Shown here one piece after another: positions 1-14,789 of a stretch of DNA of 64,000 nucleotides; position 1 is the stretch's first letter; every line of letters begins with the position of its first letter. Both the position numbers and the translations under genes were made by a program. The notes below the pieces were generated by a model that was given only the letters and a program-made list of their open reading frames with translations, was not told where the DNA came from and did not search any database. This stretch comes from Pelecanus crispus. Its lineage: Eukaryota > Chordata > Aves > Pelecaniformes > Pelecanidae. The stretch covers positions 32,451,044 through 32,515,043 of the forward strand of contig NC_134649.1 of assembly GCF_030463565.1 (NCBI RefSeq), written 5' to 3'.

Positions 1-3000
1 TTTCGGAGCAAAGTCATTGACTTTGTACACTTTAGGCAGCTCTTAGGCAAAACCACTGGACTTTGCCCTGTAAGCTGCAGTGGCAGTAATCCTTGGAGAA
101 GGAATCATAAAGACAAGCTGGAACAACTTTAATATCTTATTTTGCTCCACTCATTTACTAAGTCAGCTTGTGTCAAAATGAGGTCTTAGCACATTTGGAG
201 GAGTTTCTGTTCATGCGTTCTGAACCCTCCTGCTGCAACCAGTCTTTTCTCAAAGAAACCAAAGTTTTTGAATCTTCATTTGCAATTCTCCCAAAGTATG
301 AGATACCATGCCTTTTTATCAGTGTCCCAGTAAGAAAAGAAAGTCTATTTACTTTGTCTCCCACTTTTAACCAAATATGACCTAAAATCAAGCAGCTCCT
401 TAGATTTTCCTTTTTATGTTCTCATAGGAATTTATTGAGGAAACATAGTGTGCTACACACCAGAACAGACTGTTCTCCTAAGAGCATCTCATCAAATGAC
501 TGTCAGGAAATAAAAACCTCTGTCCCACCTCAGAAGAGGCTGTCAAGCAATGAAGATGCACTAGCTATTTCCCCTAGTCTTACTGTTCCTGCCCCAAACT
601 CTGTCTCAAGAAGTGTTTATATTGCAAATTGTTGAGAATTGGGAGAATATACCAAGAAAGACCACTCAGTACATGCCCTGTTTCCTGTATTATTCCCTAG
701 CAATTTGCTACAGACTACTGTCAGAGAAGAACCAGTATCAAACACACACAGAAGTCACATTAGGTAACACAAGGGAGATGTAAATAAATTGCAGAGAATC
801 CAGAAAAGATGCAGCAGAGTTGATGCAAAAAATCAGAGCTACTGGCTTTGATATGAGTTTCAGGGGATGGAAGAGTGTATCTCTGAGAAGGGCAACCCAG
901 GGAGAGAGGATAATGCTTAGTATATAGTGCATTCAAGAGGAACTGAAGGGGAACAAAGGTATGGCCAACAGTGTATCCATGTGCTGCAGACAGGCAATTA
1001 CTCGATAAATCACAGTTAAAGGAGATCGCTACTAGCCAGCACTAACCACAGTCCCTTACCTTCTCTGAGGGTCAGCCACCGTGATCACACGCAAAGCCAG
1101 AGATTTGGCAGGGCAAAAATTGATATACTAAGTACTGAGACAGGCCAGCATCAGCACTAACTCCCAAGACCACAGGTCCCTGAAAAAGTAGGGGTATCTC
1201 CCCTGACTAAAGTGCCTTGAAGGGACAAGTCCTAAAATTGATGCAGATTACATGATGGGATACCTAACCTGAAGGAGGGTGGCCACAAGGGCATGATGAG
1301 CTGTTCTTGAGAAGCACGGGCTAAACCACTTATCATGATGGTTTCATTGCAGGAACAGTCATGCACTATTAGTGCTGAAAGATTTCCCAGCCCTAACAGC
1401 TAGGATTTTAAGAATCTATTTAACTTTGATAGTCTATAGCCCATCACTGGGAGTCTGCTTAAAGGTGTGATTGCTCTTCTTTGTATTGGAATTGCTGACA
1501 GATCCTTAACTATTATGGCGCTTACCAGCAGTAACCCATTTAAATAGAAAGAAAGAGGAGAGCGTAAATGGCTTGTGCTGTTTGAATTTGATTTACCCAG
1601 CAGCAGAAAAAAGTTCCATGTATAGATCCTTGCTACACTATCCAGACCATAAGCCTGCCCTGCTCTTTGTATACCAATATACTATGAAGTTAGAGAACAC
1701 ATTGTCCTGGAGGAAGGATGCTATGCTGATGGGAATTTTGGTGATGGTTGGTTTTGAACTGCAATATGTGGCATTGTAATTCTGTGTCAGTGATTTAAAT
1801 GCACTGATAGAGTTGGTGACAGCTTAAATGGCTCCAGCCCCCAGCCTTCCCTCATCCCTCCTCCCTGCCTGGAGTTCGTCTCTCTTAAGGATGGAAGGCT
1901 GACAAGTTCTGTGCAGGAACAATGGAGAGTGGGAGAGTAGGTGGAGAGACCGGTAATTGTTTAGGGTGGGGTTTTTCTAGTGTTGTTTTAAAATACGAGC
2001 AAATAAGGAGACATTCCACCTTCTTTTTTCGTGCTTAAGTGCAGCTAGCTGTGAACCCCAAGAGAGGCTGACTGCATGGCCATGCACTCTATTGCCCCTG
2101 CCCTCCAAGTGGGAGGAATGCAGAGAAAGAGAGAGAGAAGGTGACTGAGTGGCCTTACAGGCTGCCTTCATCACCCTGTACTTGCTCTGCAGTGACAGGC
2201 TCCTGACAGCAGACAGCCATCTCTCTAAATCAATCATCTGCTTTCTTGTTCCTTACTCCCCTCCCACCTTCCGCTAGTACACAGCAGCAGTGCCCAGCAC
2301 AATTTGTGACAAAAGAGACCTTCAGATGCTGGCTTTCCTCTCTTATATTACTGAAGGTTAGCCAGATGTGCTGCTCTGTCTGTCTGTTCAGAGCCACTCA
2401 AAGGGATGTGATGGGTCACCACCTGGATCCTTAGGAAGGCTGAAAGGCAAGGTGGGCAACTGCAAGTGCAGGTGATGAAAATTATCATCGCTTCTCTTAA
2501 AATGCTTACAACGAAGGCTGTCACTCAAACACCAGCAGGGCAAGAACACAAGTCAAGGCTGGAAAAACACAGATACAGAATCCACACTGTGCAGGACTGA
2601 ACCCCACTGGGAAATAAGGTATCAAAGCATCTTGTTATCACTGCCACCCCTATTAATAACATCAGCGACTTCAGGTACAACCTCAGCAACTCTGAAATGG
2701 TCTAAAAATACTGAGTGATGGATGGTACCGTACCACACTCCTGATTTACATTTGTTAGAAGCAAACATCCACAACTCACAGAGAGTAAATATGTGATGCT
2801 GTCATCCCTAACTGGTGGGAATAAAAAATGTATTACCCTGCTCTTTATCATGTGCCCTGACTCTATTTACACTTTCTTTCTTTCATGCATGCTGATATAG
2901 ATATAAAGGAAATGGAAAGGGTATGGAAAGGATATCCATCAGAGAGAGGAAAAATCAGTGACTCGGGTTAATCTTGTATCTTGAAAAAGTCAGTGGTAGG

Positions 3001-5084
3001 TGTGTTTACTTTGGACATCTAGACCTCAGCCCTTCATGAGGTCACTCCTAGCACAAGTTCCATACTCAGTTCCTTCATATTAGACAGGCAACTACACAGG
3101 TACTGGATGGAAAAAAAGATGTCTTCTGTAAGACAGATATAGGAGACTCATGAGTCTGCCACTGTAAGCAGTAGCAGATTTCCAAAGCCCAGATTCATTG
3201 CATCCAACTCCAGCTACTTAAATTCAGCATCTGAGGTGGAAACCTTATTGTGCTAGGCTCCCTCTACAGTCAGGGGAGAAAGAAACACCTCCAGAGTGTA
3301 AAGCAGATCTTCAATAGCCTCTTGCTTTCCATGGGCCATACAAAGAACCTAGGACAACCACATTCCTAGTTGAAGCACTTCAGTAAGTGCCTAAAGTTAT
3401 GTGGGATGAATCTAGATCGGCATTGCCTGATTTCACCTTGCAGGCTACTCTCTCCATCACTTCTGACAGGCAGATTCTCCCCTCTGGTCTATGAGCTGTT
3501 GTCCCAGGATACTATATTTACAAGTTCCTTCATATTCCTTAAAGTTAGGAGCAATTCTCCATAAATATCCAAAAAGGCACAAAATTGTTTTCCATCAAAT
3601 TCCTTCTTGCTCAAAATCTATGTTGTCAGGCAGATTAGGCTGTTGCAATAGGGTGACTGCTGTTGACTAACTCTGTATGAAGAAGAGTGGGTAGGTTAGG
3701 GATTTGTGCCCTTAGAAGAACAGCAATGACTGCCAATGGAGGGAGGAAGGGCTCAGAAGCTCAACAGAATGGATAATGTGGTCAGGGACAATTCTCAGCA
3801 GACAATAAAGTGGGGAGGCTCTGGGGGGGTTGAAGAAAGGGAGCACACAGCTGACGAGGCCTGCTTCAGCAGCGTGGATAGGTTAGCATTACATACTGCT
3901 GCAGACTGAGGGTTTGGCACCTGGCATGAGGAGCAGGGTTGGACTCTGGCCATCCCTTGCCCAGCCATAGCTCTGGGGCAAGAAGAGCTGCACAAAAAAA
4001 GCTCTGCCAAACTACCTTAATGAAAAGACTGAAATTAGTGACACTCCCAGCTGCTTGTTTAAAATGACAATGTTTTTATTAGTGCTAAAATAGAATGGGA
4101 AAGAGAAGAAGTGTTGTGTAAAGTGTGTGCTGGCCTTTGTGCCTGCTGCTGGGGGTGTGATCAACAACACCAGCTGGCAGCTCTTTGGTTAAGAAAAAAA
4201 AATAATACAGTCCTGGAGAATGCAATGTGAACAAGAGCAAGCAGAGCACTCAGCGCAGGAAAAACAGCTGGCGAGGGACCCAGGCTGTCAAGGCACAAAT
4301 TGCAGTCAAAGCCAATAAGAATTTCCTCCTAAAGTCCATCACTCCAGCTTCCCCACACATTCCTTCTCAGCCTCCCACCACCCTGCTTTCAGTAGTGCAA
4401 AAGCAGATACCTGTGGATTGAAAATCTTGGGAGACATGCTGCCCATACACACCTTGGCCTGGAATACAGCCATGGGGTGAGGAGCGGAGAGTGGGCTCTG
4501 GCACACACTACAGGTTTGCAAGTTTGGTGGTTCATGCAAGGTTTGGGAGTTGGGAACTAGTATCCTGGGAACACAGCTCGTAGACCAGAAAAATGTACAT
4601 GGTCCTGTCCTGCAGACCCCCACTGCCGCAGCAGCCTCAGGCTCCCATCCAGCTCTGCAAATATATTTCACACACTCACAGCTCCACCTGCCTCTTCTGC
4701 CCGGCAATCCCATGCAGCTCAGCTGATTTCACTCAGTTCTGCCCTGAAGCTTACCCTGTTCTTCAGTTCTGCATCACATGGATGATGTAAATCCAGTTCT
4801 TCCCTGCAACACCCTCAAGTGTTCTAGAAGTAATTTTTTTTTGATCAAAGTCAGTCAGCTATGGCCAAACTATGTGGTGTGGTGTTTGCAGTACACCTGT
4901 ACTTAAGCATTCACAGCATATTTATCACCAGAGAAGATGAGCAATTTTTTCTTCCTTTGATTTGAGATACTAATTAAACCTACTTTTATAGAGACTGAGG
5001 GCATTCAAAGCCTAAAGACCATCTTTGTTTCCTAAAGCCAACAAGGTGAGACAGAAGCAGGCTGTAGAAAGAGTTCATTAGCTT

Positions 5085-5170
5085 GGGAATGAACCCCTTC
5101 TCTGACACTGACCTACTCTATGACTTTGAGTATCTTACTTTATTATGCGTGACAAATACCAATTAACTTG
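5085..5170 (+). repeat. MIR/CORE-SINE relic
   Basis: The stretch follows the MIR central order: a 'tctgacactgac' block (cf. 'tctgccactgac'), then 'tatgactttgagtatcttactt' in place of 'tgtgaccttgggcaagtcactt'. It is heavily diverged. The family is ancient and shared across amniotes. The call rests on pattern recognition only. Confidence 0.45.
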
Positions 5171-5584
5171 CTGCATACACCACTAAGAAGTTGTTAGCAT
5201 ATACTGTGATGAGAAATGAAATGCAAGAACTTAGAAAAAATAAGCTGGGAGGTCAGATCTGGGCTAGAGTGCCTACATGTATCTCTAACTGAGTGATAAT
5301 TCAGACTTTGAAAGAAAAAAGGTGAGTTTAAAAAATTAAATCAAGAAATAATTGTGCAGCCTTTAGCTCTAGATAATGGCAGCGTGAGAAGTGGGATAAT
5401 TAAATGATTGATATGATTTCAGAAAGAAAACACACTTTTCCTGGGCATGCACAAGGTTATCTGTGTCATTTAATTAACCTGCATGCAGGAGAGGAATTCT
5501 CTGCTGTTATCTCTTGATCCCAGTCCTGTGATGTCTGCTGGGGGTTATTTTTTGTTTTTGTTTTCAGAGCTAGGTTGTGGTTTG

Positions 5585-5598
5585 TTTTTTTTTTTTTT
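5585..5598. repeat. Poly-T run
   Basis: An uninterrupted run of 14 T, preceded by further T-rich sequence and followed by CCCC. It resembles a polypyrimidine tract but no exon follows that I can identify. Confidence 0.8.
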
Positions 5599-6689
5599 CC
5601 CCTCAGGATCAGCAAGAGCTGAAGAGATCGCTACAAAACAGAAAAGAAATATCTTTTAAAGATTCTTTAGAATGGTATTGACTGGGGAATGCTTTATATC
5701 AATTGTCTTGTGTGGTAATACTGGTGAGGTTACTGCCTCAGTTCCTTTCCTGTTGTGAGGAAACAATGTCATTTTGCTAGTTCAGCATTGCTGGTAAGGG
5801 GGAAAAGCAATCAGTGCACTACCCTCTAATCTCCATGATGTAAGTGAGCACAGGCTCCCCTACTACCTCCTGCCTATTAACTGCGAGAGTCCTCTCATCA
5901 CCAGCGATCTGCTTCAGCCTTCACTATGCTCCTTGGTTTCAGCCCTCTCCCACCTAACTCCTCACCCCGCAGCCCTTCCTTTTCCCCAGCACCACCCTTG
6001 AACAGGCATCTGTGCTTCTCTCTGGAAACAAGCTCCACTATTTCCTGCAGGCTGCACCTCTCTTTTCCAGCTGCCCCTCTATCAGGCTTTAGTTTTATTT
6101 GTTCTTGACTCCCAATATGCAGATGGAACTGTGTCTATTTACAGAGAGAAATATGGGAGTCTCTGGGGAGAGAACCAGACAAGCAGGGAGCTGAGGAAAG
6201 ATCTCTAATGTGCAGGTCTGGGATACTGGCCAAGGCATCAGTCTTCCAGTGAAGTACATCAAAATTCAGAATAGTCCCAGCCAAACCAGCATGGTTTCTT
6301 TGCTGTCATCCTTAGCAGAGATGCCAATGAACACCTCAGCCATGAAGGCTCAGCTTCCTTCTATCTCCCCTGTACATGATGGCGGCTCACCTGTAAGGTG
6401 GCACTGCGTGACAGAAACCTACCCCCGTAGTATTTGTTCTGTCCAAAACTCTGATCAGCCCAATATTTACATACAAGAAAGACAGGGAGCTCAGGGATTG
6501 CTGCAAGAGTGGAAGACTCTGCTCAACTTTGCTTTGAAATTTGGTCTTTCTAAAACACATCCCAAGCCGTGCATACTACAAGCCAGCACTTCTGTTGAAG
6601 ATGTCAAGTAGCAATATAAATCATGAGAGCGATGAGTCTATATATAGTAGACAGGCATGTATAGGGAGAAAGGGGATAAAGAAAAAGGA

Positions 6690-6709
6690 GATAGATAGAT
6701 AGATAGATG
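6690..6709. repeat. (GATA)n microsatellite
   Basis: About five GATA units sit in a purine-rich stretch. This is a short simple repeat, possibly polymorphic. Confidence 0.85.
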
Positions 6710-7779
6710 TGTGCTGTAGAAATGTTTCTTGGAAGCTTTTGACGGTGCTCTTCTATCCTTGTCAGGAAGAACAGGAATATGTCTGAAAGCTCATATATAA
6801 AAGACTCCCTCTCCAGCTTAAAATTCATCTCTGTGTCTTCTTGCTAGGTGTCTACATACAGACTTAGTGGCATCATGTATTTTTCCACCACCTGACATTG
6901 GTGCATCAGCCCTCTAAGCAAGCCACAGAAGTCAAAGTTTGCTTCTGCAAAGCCTCATTCACAGTAAAGGGAGACAGAGATCTGTTTAAAAGAAGTGATC
7001 CCTCCAATCTGGTCTGAATAGCAAGGCAGTTCTTGACTGAGAAATGGCAGGGCACGGGGCTGTTCAGCTTATGTTTGTGAACTTCTGTTCTTTTTTTTGA
7101 GATTTTTGCCATGTCTAAGCTTGCTGATACTTGCTTTGTGTCACTACAGCAACAGTGATGCAATCCTATTGGACATGGTCATCAAGGCTTTGAGGAATGG
7201 CAGTACTAGGAGCAGTTTTCAATGTTTAAAAACTAGAATTTGGTGCTATATAGTACACATTTGTTCTGGGAACCCTTCATCAAATGAATGCTTTGGGGGG
7301 CAAATTAAAATGAGATTACTGAAATGGTTATCATCCCCACCCAATTGCAGAGTCGTTCTACCTTAAAATGCCGACTGAAAACTGTGGTGGTTCAGGAGCT
7401 GATTCACAGGCAGATCCAGACATCCATGCCTTGGGGGCAGTAGAGTGTCTCAGAGGAGAAGGGAAGAAAGACAAGGGAGGTAACCACTTAAAGTTGTCTG
7501 ATCTTAATCTAGCACAATTCTGTCACACCCTTCAGGAAAACCTGTGTTGACCCTCTTCAAGCCTGAGACAACCTCAGAGGCCAGAAGGAAGCTAGGATAT
7601 CTCGACAAAACAGGTGTCAGGCAATTGCTGAACAGTTTTTGTTGTGAGTGGGGCAGCCCCACTGTACTGGATTTTCTATCTATGAGAAGACTGGGCTTTT
7701 CTCTAGAAAGGCTGATAATAACAGCTGAATAATAGAAGGCAAACAGCCATGCAGTGATTTTTGGAAGGGCATGTAGCAA

Positions 7780-7850
7780 ACCAATAGCAGAGATGGAGTT
7801 AAAATTCAAGCTTCCTAAGTCCCAGTCCCATCCATTAGAACACATTGCCT
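7780..7850 (-). repeat. MIR/CORE-SINE relic, reverse orientation
   Basis: Read on the minus strand this fits the 5' half of the common amniote SINE: the + strand shows 'cctaagtcccagtcccatccattagaacac', the diverged form of 'cctgactcccagtccagtgctctaaccac'. The 'agatggagttaaaattcaag' before it corresponds to the 'ggaacccagg' region. Confidence 0.5.
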
Positions 7851-7969
7851 GTAATCTAAGTGTAGTGCAAACATCCATTTGATAAGCTTTTTACAACAGA
7901 GATGACAAAGTGGAAGCTATAATCTCTTGGATATGCTGCTTTGTGGCCAGGAGAGGATTCTGTTGTAAA

Positions 7970-7985
7970 TTTTTTTTTTTTTTTT
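7970..7985. repeat. Poly-T run
   Basis: Sixteen consecutive T residues followed by AAAC. No mobile-element end is recognisable next to it. Confidence 0.8.
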
Positions 7986-10900
7986 AAACTAGAAAGATTA
8001 GGCTGCCTCCCCTTGAATAATAAAAAAGAAAAAGAGGACAAATTATATTTGTCAGCTCTGTCCACAAACCAGACACACTATTTGACTTCCGTGCCCCTTT
8101 CCAAGGTCTGTGAGAACCACAAGACTTTCATAGGAGGCATGGTGAGAAGCAGGCACAGGAGTGCTGCCAGCAGTGAGCAGTGTATGTCATGATGGGGACT
8201 CATCACAACTGTCAGCAGTGACTTAGTCCTACTGGGTCAGGCTCCTGATGGAGAATGGAGTGAGCCTGAGCAGTGGTGACTTTGTTATAGCAGGCCCAGC
8301 ATAAATATGACAGAAAGTCCTAAGTGACTATGGAAGAAAGGTCCTTATGGAGCCTTCCCACATCCTTGCAACCCTTCCTAGAGACCAGTGGCTACCCTTT
8401 CCACTTTGAGAAAGGTACAGAAGGACTGTCCTCAAGGCATGAAATGACAGACCAAGGCCAATTACAGAGCCAAATGAGGCAATGGGATTATTTTAAAAAC
8501 TCATTCAAGAATACAACTTGTGGCTATTCTAGGGGTGACATCTACAGACAAAATTATTATCTGTCCTGAAGAACAGCAGTCAGGAAAAGGATTATCAAGG
8601 AAGTATACACGAGCTACACAGGCACATTTCACTGCCATGAGATCTTGGTTTCCAGTTCACATGTTCCCAAGGGCTATTTATTCTTTTTAAAAGAATAGTT
8701 AGTCAAAACTGGGAGCCTGCAGAAGGGAAGAAAAATTACAGATACAATCAGCTATCTCTTCTGAAGTTGCTTATATTTACACGAATAAACAAAGTCTTGA
8801 ATGTTAAAGGATGGGAGGATCCAGAAAAACAGAGCTGGGGAAAAGTTTTCACCTGAGCCTCCACCGAGATGGGGGATTTTCAGCAGAGTTCCTGGAATAG
8901 GGGTGCCCCATTAGACTGCACACCCCAAAAGCAGTGCAATCCCCTGTTCTCTCTTCTGCTCTGAGACCTCCTTGAAGAATTTCAGCTGTTTGGCAAGTCA
9001 CAAACCTGCCCCAGAGCAGGAGATACACAAAGGTGTTGTGCTGCAAATGCAAGAGATGCAGATTCAATGACAGCAGCACATGAGGAGGCCAACAGACTGA
9101 CACACACAATGTGTGTGACCTGGCATTTGTGCAGTGCGGTGTTCTAGAGAAACAAAAGGCAGACATGTTTAGCCTACAGAGCCCCAGACAAGGCTCCCTG
9201 AGGAGCCTGGTTCAGGCTGAGGCACTCACTATAGAGTGCCTCTGAGGCGAAAGGCCAGAGGTTTTCACAGCATGTTTCTGAGTCACTGAAATGCTAAAGA
9301 AAGAGAGAAACAGCAAACTATTTTTCACAAACTTGGAGATGGAGAGGTAATAAACATTTCTCAGTTCTATCCCTGCTCTGTTTCCTTCTACAGCATGCCC
9401 ATGACACGTGTTTCAGTGCTATCGGCAAGCTGAAGGAGACTGAACCCACCTCCCTCCAACCACTAGCCCTTAGTCTCTCAAGCCTGCAAGAGTCAGCAAT
9501 GTTAAGAAAGCAGCTACAGGACAGCATATGACAACAAAATAAAGTTATTTTGCTGCAATGTGATATTTAACCAGAAGAAAACAACAGAGCAAGGCCCTAG
9601 CTTTTAGACTGTTACCCACAATCCCTTGCACATGACAGCAGTGACAGAGCATCAGCTTCCATATGCTGTATTACAGTGACACTTGCCATGCTAAACGCCT
9701 ATTAGAATTAAAATGGAAATGATATCTATGTGCATTACTCTGCCATTAATCTTGATGCCCTACGTTTTATGTTGACAGTGGGCTTTTGCCGGGGGAGCCT
9801 GAAAATACACAGGGTTGTAGGGGTTTTTTTTGCAGTTGTTTGTATCGAAGCAAACGCGGTTCTGAACATGAGTGTAACACAGTGAATTACAGGCCTCTTG
9901 GTATCTCAGAAGACAAGATGCTTGCACAGCTACTTGCTGGACAGAGAGCCCAGTTTCAGAAAATGCTTGTATGACTGTGTGTGCAGTAAATTTTTGCCAC
10001 TAAAATGGAAATTTGATGTGACGTTATCATGAGTTTATTCAAATATTTGATGCAGGTGCCTGCAAATCATGTAACTACTTTATGCTGTTACTGACTGTAC
10101 CATAATTGTGTACACAAGTGATGTTCACAAATGGAGCATGGTTGATTAGAAAATGAGACCTATGAGATGAGATTCTTCCTAACTGCAGTAGAGTAGCTGA
10201 ATGGCGAAGTTCACCTTCAGGAAAAGGTATGCATTGAACAGAGTATTGTTCCAAGCCTATGGAAGGTTTAATTCACATCAAACATCCTGGGGTCTCAGAG
10301 GAATGCTATGGCAGTGACACAAGCCCTTTCCACTCATTTTAACAGTGCCCACCCACTGGTTTAAAGCTAAGCCTCAAAGGCAGGCCAAGAACAGATCCTC
10401 TCTTCTCTGGTCTACTTCCTTACTGAGTTCTGTTGAAAGTCCCTTTCTTGGGATAACACGATAAATGCCCTTTTCAGGAGGGGCAGATATTTTTAAAAGT
10501 CAGTAGTCCTTTAGTGAGGAGGTTATCTATCACCCACTACAGAACTGGAGTACCCAGAACTCATCCTGGCTTGGATTAGGGCCTGTGTCTGACCTGTCTC
10601 TGCAAGTCAAGTATCCTCAGTCCTCCCACAGAACCACAATCCAGAATGGGGAGTGGAAAATGTTTAAACTATTTCTGATTTTCCTGAAATCACCTCTTCC
10701 AACTTTTAAACTGCTGATGAAAATTTTTCTTTAAAAAAAAAAATATACAGGAAGACTGCAAGGCAGTTCAGGCTAAAACTAAAATAAAATTCAGCCATTT
10801 TTTCCCCTTTCCTCAGTACAAGATCTGCTCACACAGCAAAAGGCAACAACAAACCTAATGCACTACTATTGCATGAAGGAGAAACACAACCATAAGGGCT

Positions 10901-12237
10901 AAGAGCTGCACCCTCCTAGCCAAGAGGCCCTGCAGAGCTGCCTGATCCCATGTGCAGAAGCTTGGTTGAACGGGTCCATCAGGCTCCATCAGTGCATAGG
11001 GGCTAGCTCACACCCTGATAGCTCTCCTGTGGTCCATCAGGAAGTAGTGACATGGTTACAGTATCAGAGCCATTCTCCAACCTAGCCGCTTGTCCTTGAT
11101 CAGATTCAGGAAAATATTTAGACCCATGCTCCACTTCACCTATTCCTGTACATGCAGTATGATGATTTACGTGCTCAGGTATAAGCACACACGTATGCTG
11201 TTTGCCAAATCATGGCTGAATTCCAGAATCAAGTCTATAAAAACCATCAGTAAATGTTCTATCAAAATCTCCAGGACCCACCTTAACTCTGCCCCAAGCC
11301 CCTGGTCTCTCTACTTACTACAGAAGCATTCCCACCCAGGCTCCAGGCATGACTGATAGCTTCCCTCTCCCTTATCTCATCCTTACAACACTAAGGCATA
11401 ACGAGGGGCTTGGAGGGGAGGGAAGAAGATGCCTGTAGTGCCTGTAAAGTTGAAGATAACGTTTAAGCTTTGTTACACCAACAAGGCTGCATTAAGCTCC
11501 CACGACCTTGAGCGAGAGCTGCAGCTTGGGTTCCTCTCCTAAAGACTTTAATAAAGTGAAAAATTGTTTCAATACAAAATGTGATATTGGGACATTGTTC
11601 GTGCATATATTGAGCTTAAGTCAAATATTCTGTGTCCTCAAATCCGACTGATTAATAATTAGAACCAGAAATTCTGTCTTTACTCTAATGTGTTTAGGAA
11701 AACTGATGGATTTAATTTTTTTTATCAGCCAAAAGTAAGAAAATGTAATCTTTCTTAAAGTATCTAATACAACAATGCAGAATAATTAGTTTCTATGAAA
11801 ACAGGCATAATGGGACAGAATAATAAATCACTTTCTGTTTTGTATCTGTCTGTCTGATGGAGGAGAGATTTACTATACAGTATAGTGCATGATGCTGTAG
11901 AAAGTATCAGGCAATAGAAGAAATCTATAAGGGGATAAAGCATTTCCAGCTGTGCATTATAAAGGAGTGTTTCATCTCATGACAAAGCTTCAGGGATAGG
12001 TCCAAGGAATTATCAGGCAAAAAGCAGCCCCTCTTAGAATTACAACTTGCCAAAATATGTTGGCCCCTAAAGCTCCAATTCTGCATCCTCCACGGCAGTA
12101 CTGCCATTTACTTCAACAGACCTGTGCACTTACAGAGAGTTATACTTTACCCTTTTTTTCCACCTCTTCTGGTGCCTTAGACACACTAATGAACTGAAAG
12201 GGGCTGTTCCATGCCCTTCTCACTTGGGCAGTGTAAT

Positions 12238-12375
12238 CCACATTTTGTATCTGGATAAGCCAAGGCACAGTGAGATATACTGGTGTGGCCAAGGCCATGT
12301 GACAGGTAGCTAGCTGCCTGAGCCTGGATCAGAATCAATTTCACTGCCAACAGACTCAACCCAAAGCCCTCTTAA
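12238..12375 (-). repeat. MIR/CORE-SINE relic, reverse orientation
   Basis: The + strand shows the reverse complement of the MIR core in the right order: 'cattttgtatctggataagc', 'caaggcacagtgaga', 'ggccaaggccatgtgacag', 'tagctgcctgagcctggatc', then 'caacccaaagccct'. These match the usual fill-in, tail and core blocks at the expected spacing, with many substitutions. Confidence 0.65.
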
Positions 12376-13230
12376 TTGAATTGCAAGGAATAACTCTCAA
12401 ATCTCAGGAGGAACTATGATTCTCCAGCTGCTACACCTCTGTTTTACTTGTTCTAAGTTGTAGTTTTTCTTACTTTTCTTCAGCTTTCTTCCAGGAAAGG
12501 AACCAGAATGAAAGCAAGGAGGTTGGTAACTTGACTCTTCTCCAGGTACATTCATGAGGTGTCCAAAAGAGGCTTGTTGCTGGGCATTATAATCCTGCTT
12601 TCATTGTCTGCTGCTAGAACATCATCTCTGTGCTGGTTCCATCTGGACTTGGCTCCAAAGCCATGATTTATGCTGACTCCTTTTACTGCAGGTGAGCTCA
12701 TTCTGATCTATCTTGCCAAACCAAACCAGAATCTGTTCCTGTGGGTTTCGTCAATATTTGCACAAAGAGCATTTTTCTTTGATCCTGGATTCTGCTCCCT
12801 TTCTTTGGGAATTCTTTTGAGACCAAAAAGACGGTGGGAAAGACAAGAAATTGGACAAGGAAAAGTATATTTGATTAGGTCCTGTTTAGAGGCATTCCCA
12901 CAGAGCTAGGGACCTGAAATACAGTCACATGGAGGAAGCTGTGCTGTTAGATTCAAGTAGGTAACTTTCCTTAGCCGATTTGATTCAGTTCATATGGAGA
13001 GTCCAAGGGTCTATGTAATTCTTGCTGACTTCTCTGAAGCATAAGTCATGGTACATTTATCTTTTGCTTGGTGATGGTAAATGGTGTCCAGTTCTTCCTC
13101 CTTAGAGTAGGGCATCTGAGAGCCCTTCCTTTTCCTGAGCTGTCAACATGCTATATGCAGTTAGTAGTGATCCTCCGGAATAACAAGAGTTATACCTTTG
13201 CTTTTAGACCACAATACTTCCACAGATTTT

Positions 13231-13281
13231 TTAGTTTGGGTTTTTGGTTTGTTTGGTTTGGGTTTTGGGTTTTTTTTTTTT
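13231..13281. repeat. G/T-rich low-complexity tract
   Basis: Irregular TTTGG/TTTTGGG units end in a run of T. The unit is not the telomeric TTAGGG repeat. It is simple sequence of no evident function. Confidence 0.75.
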
Positions 13282-14789
13282 CAGAAATAAATGCATTCAA
13301 GAAGGCCTTTACCTAGAACTGATAGGAAACTTGCTCTGTAGTGAAGCATGACATCTGTTTAGCAGTACATAGCAGCAATATACAACAGTTTAGGACTAGA
13401 AAGAAGAAATGAGCCACCTGACCAAAACCTAAATGTGAGTCTAAGTAGACAAATACAAATATTCACAGCATACCCAGGTATTCACTGCTATAAGAATTAA
13501 TACATACACCTTATTTCTTAGCTATAAGACATCTCTACAATAATAGATCGCCCTCTACAGATCCAGTTTGTTTTCTATTCCATACAGAATCACTCAGGCC
13601 TATACTTAATCCTGCATTATCACCCCCAGTTCCACCATAATGTACTTTTTTTTCCCTGCACTCTTGGTATGCCACAGCCCAAACCTTTCCATTTGCAAGG
13701 TCATCTGGGATTTACAGTTTAAAGGGGTACAATCACTACAAACAACACTAGTTAAAACATCAAGAACATCATGTTTCCCTTGCAAATAATGAGCACATTA
13801 ATCTGATCATGAGACCTCTATCAAAAAACTATCAATTGCTTTTAAACACCACAACAAGCAAGGAGAATGGGAACTGTGCAATGATCACACCACCAAGAAA
13901 CAAATACCATCTCCAGGTCAGTATACAACACCCCCCTCTACTGGATAAAACCCAGAGAGATAAATTATGTCTCAAAGGTGCTGTACAGCCTGGACTCCAT
14001 ACTTCCACGACAGCAGGCCAGAGCTTGCTTTGTGCTGCCCCTCTGCCATTCCTGGTATGGAGTATCTTCATAGCTCTGAAGTGCACAAGCTAGTAGAGAT
14101 TTACTTGTAAACTGTTTTATGATCTTACAGATGTCCAGTGTGAAATACTGTGGTTGGGACAAGACTTTTCAGAATGTCTCCTTCACTTTGAAGGACTCCT
14201 TGCTTAGTTTTTCTTTCTCAATCCCAATGGGGGATGCTTCTGGCCCAGACTTGGACTTGTTTACCCTTTAAATTGTTCCCAACTCCTGGTAGCTATTCTC
14301 AAGCTGTCACAATCAGTGTCACAGGAAAATTACCACATAACATATGTGACAAGTCACACCTACACTACACAAAAGGTAAAATTATGCAGAGATGTGTCAA
14401 ATGGATCATATTCGTGTATCACCCAACACGTACAGTTCATAAAAACTGACATCTCTTAGGCAGCCAAAGGAAATGATAAATTAAAGAGCATGCAGGCTGA
14501 GGAACTGACAGGCTCTAACAGTGGCTAGCCCATCTTCAGGGCACAAAACCAATGCTTGCCTTCCTCCCTCCACAAAATCTATATACTCACATATATAGAC
14601 AGACTCTCTCACTTTAGGTTGTGCCAGGTTATGAAGATCCCAGAGAACATATCCAAGCGTCCAGATCTGCAGGTTGTCCCTCCCTCCATCTCTGTATAAC
14701 TACCTGCTCTGCTGTCTCTGAGCAATTCCCCCAGTGAAGTGGAACTGCTAGAAGAGGTAGACAGGCAGGCTGTGGGGTCGATGGCTGCT

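Noticed and set aside
13231..13281. Possible telomere-like G/T repeat
   Set aside because: Units are irregular and lack TTAGGG. It is ordinary low-complexity sequence.
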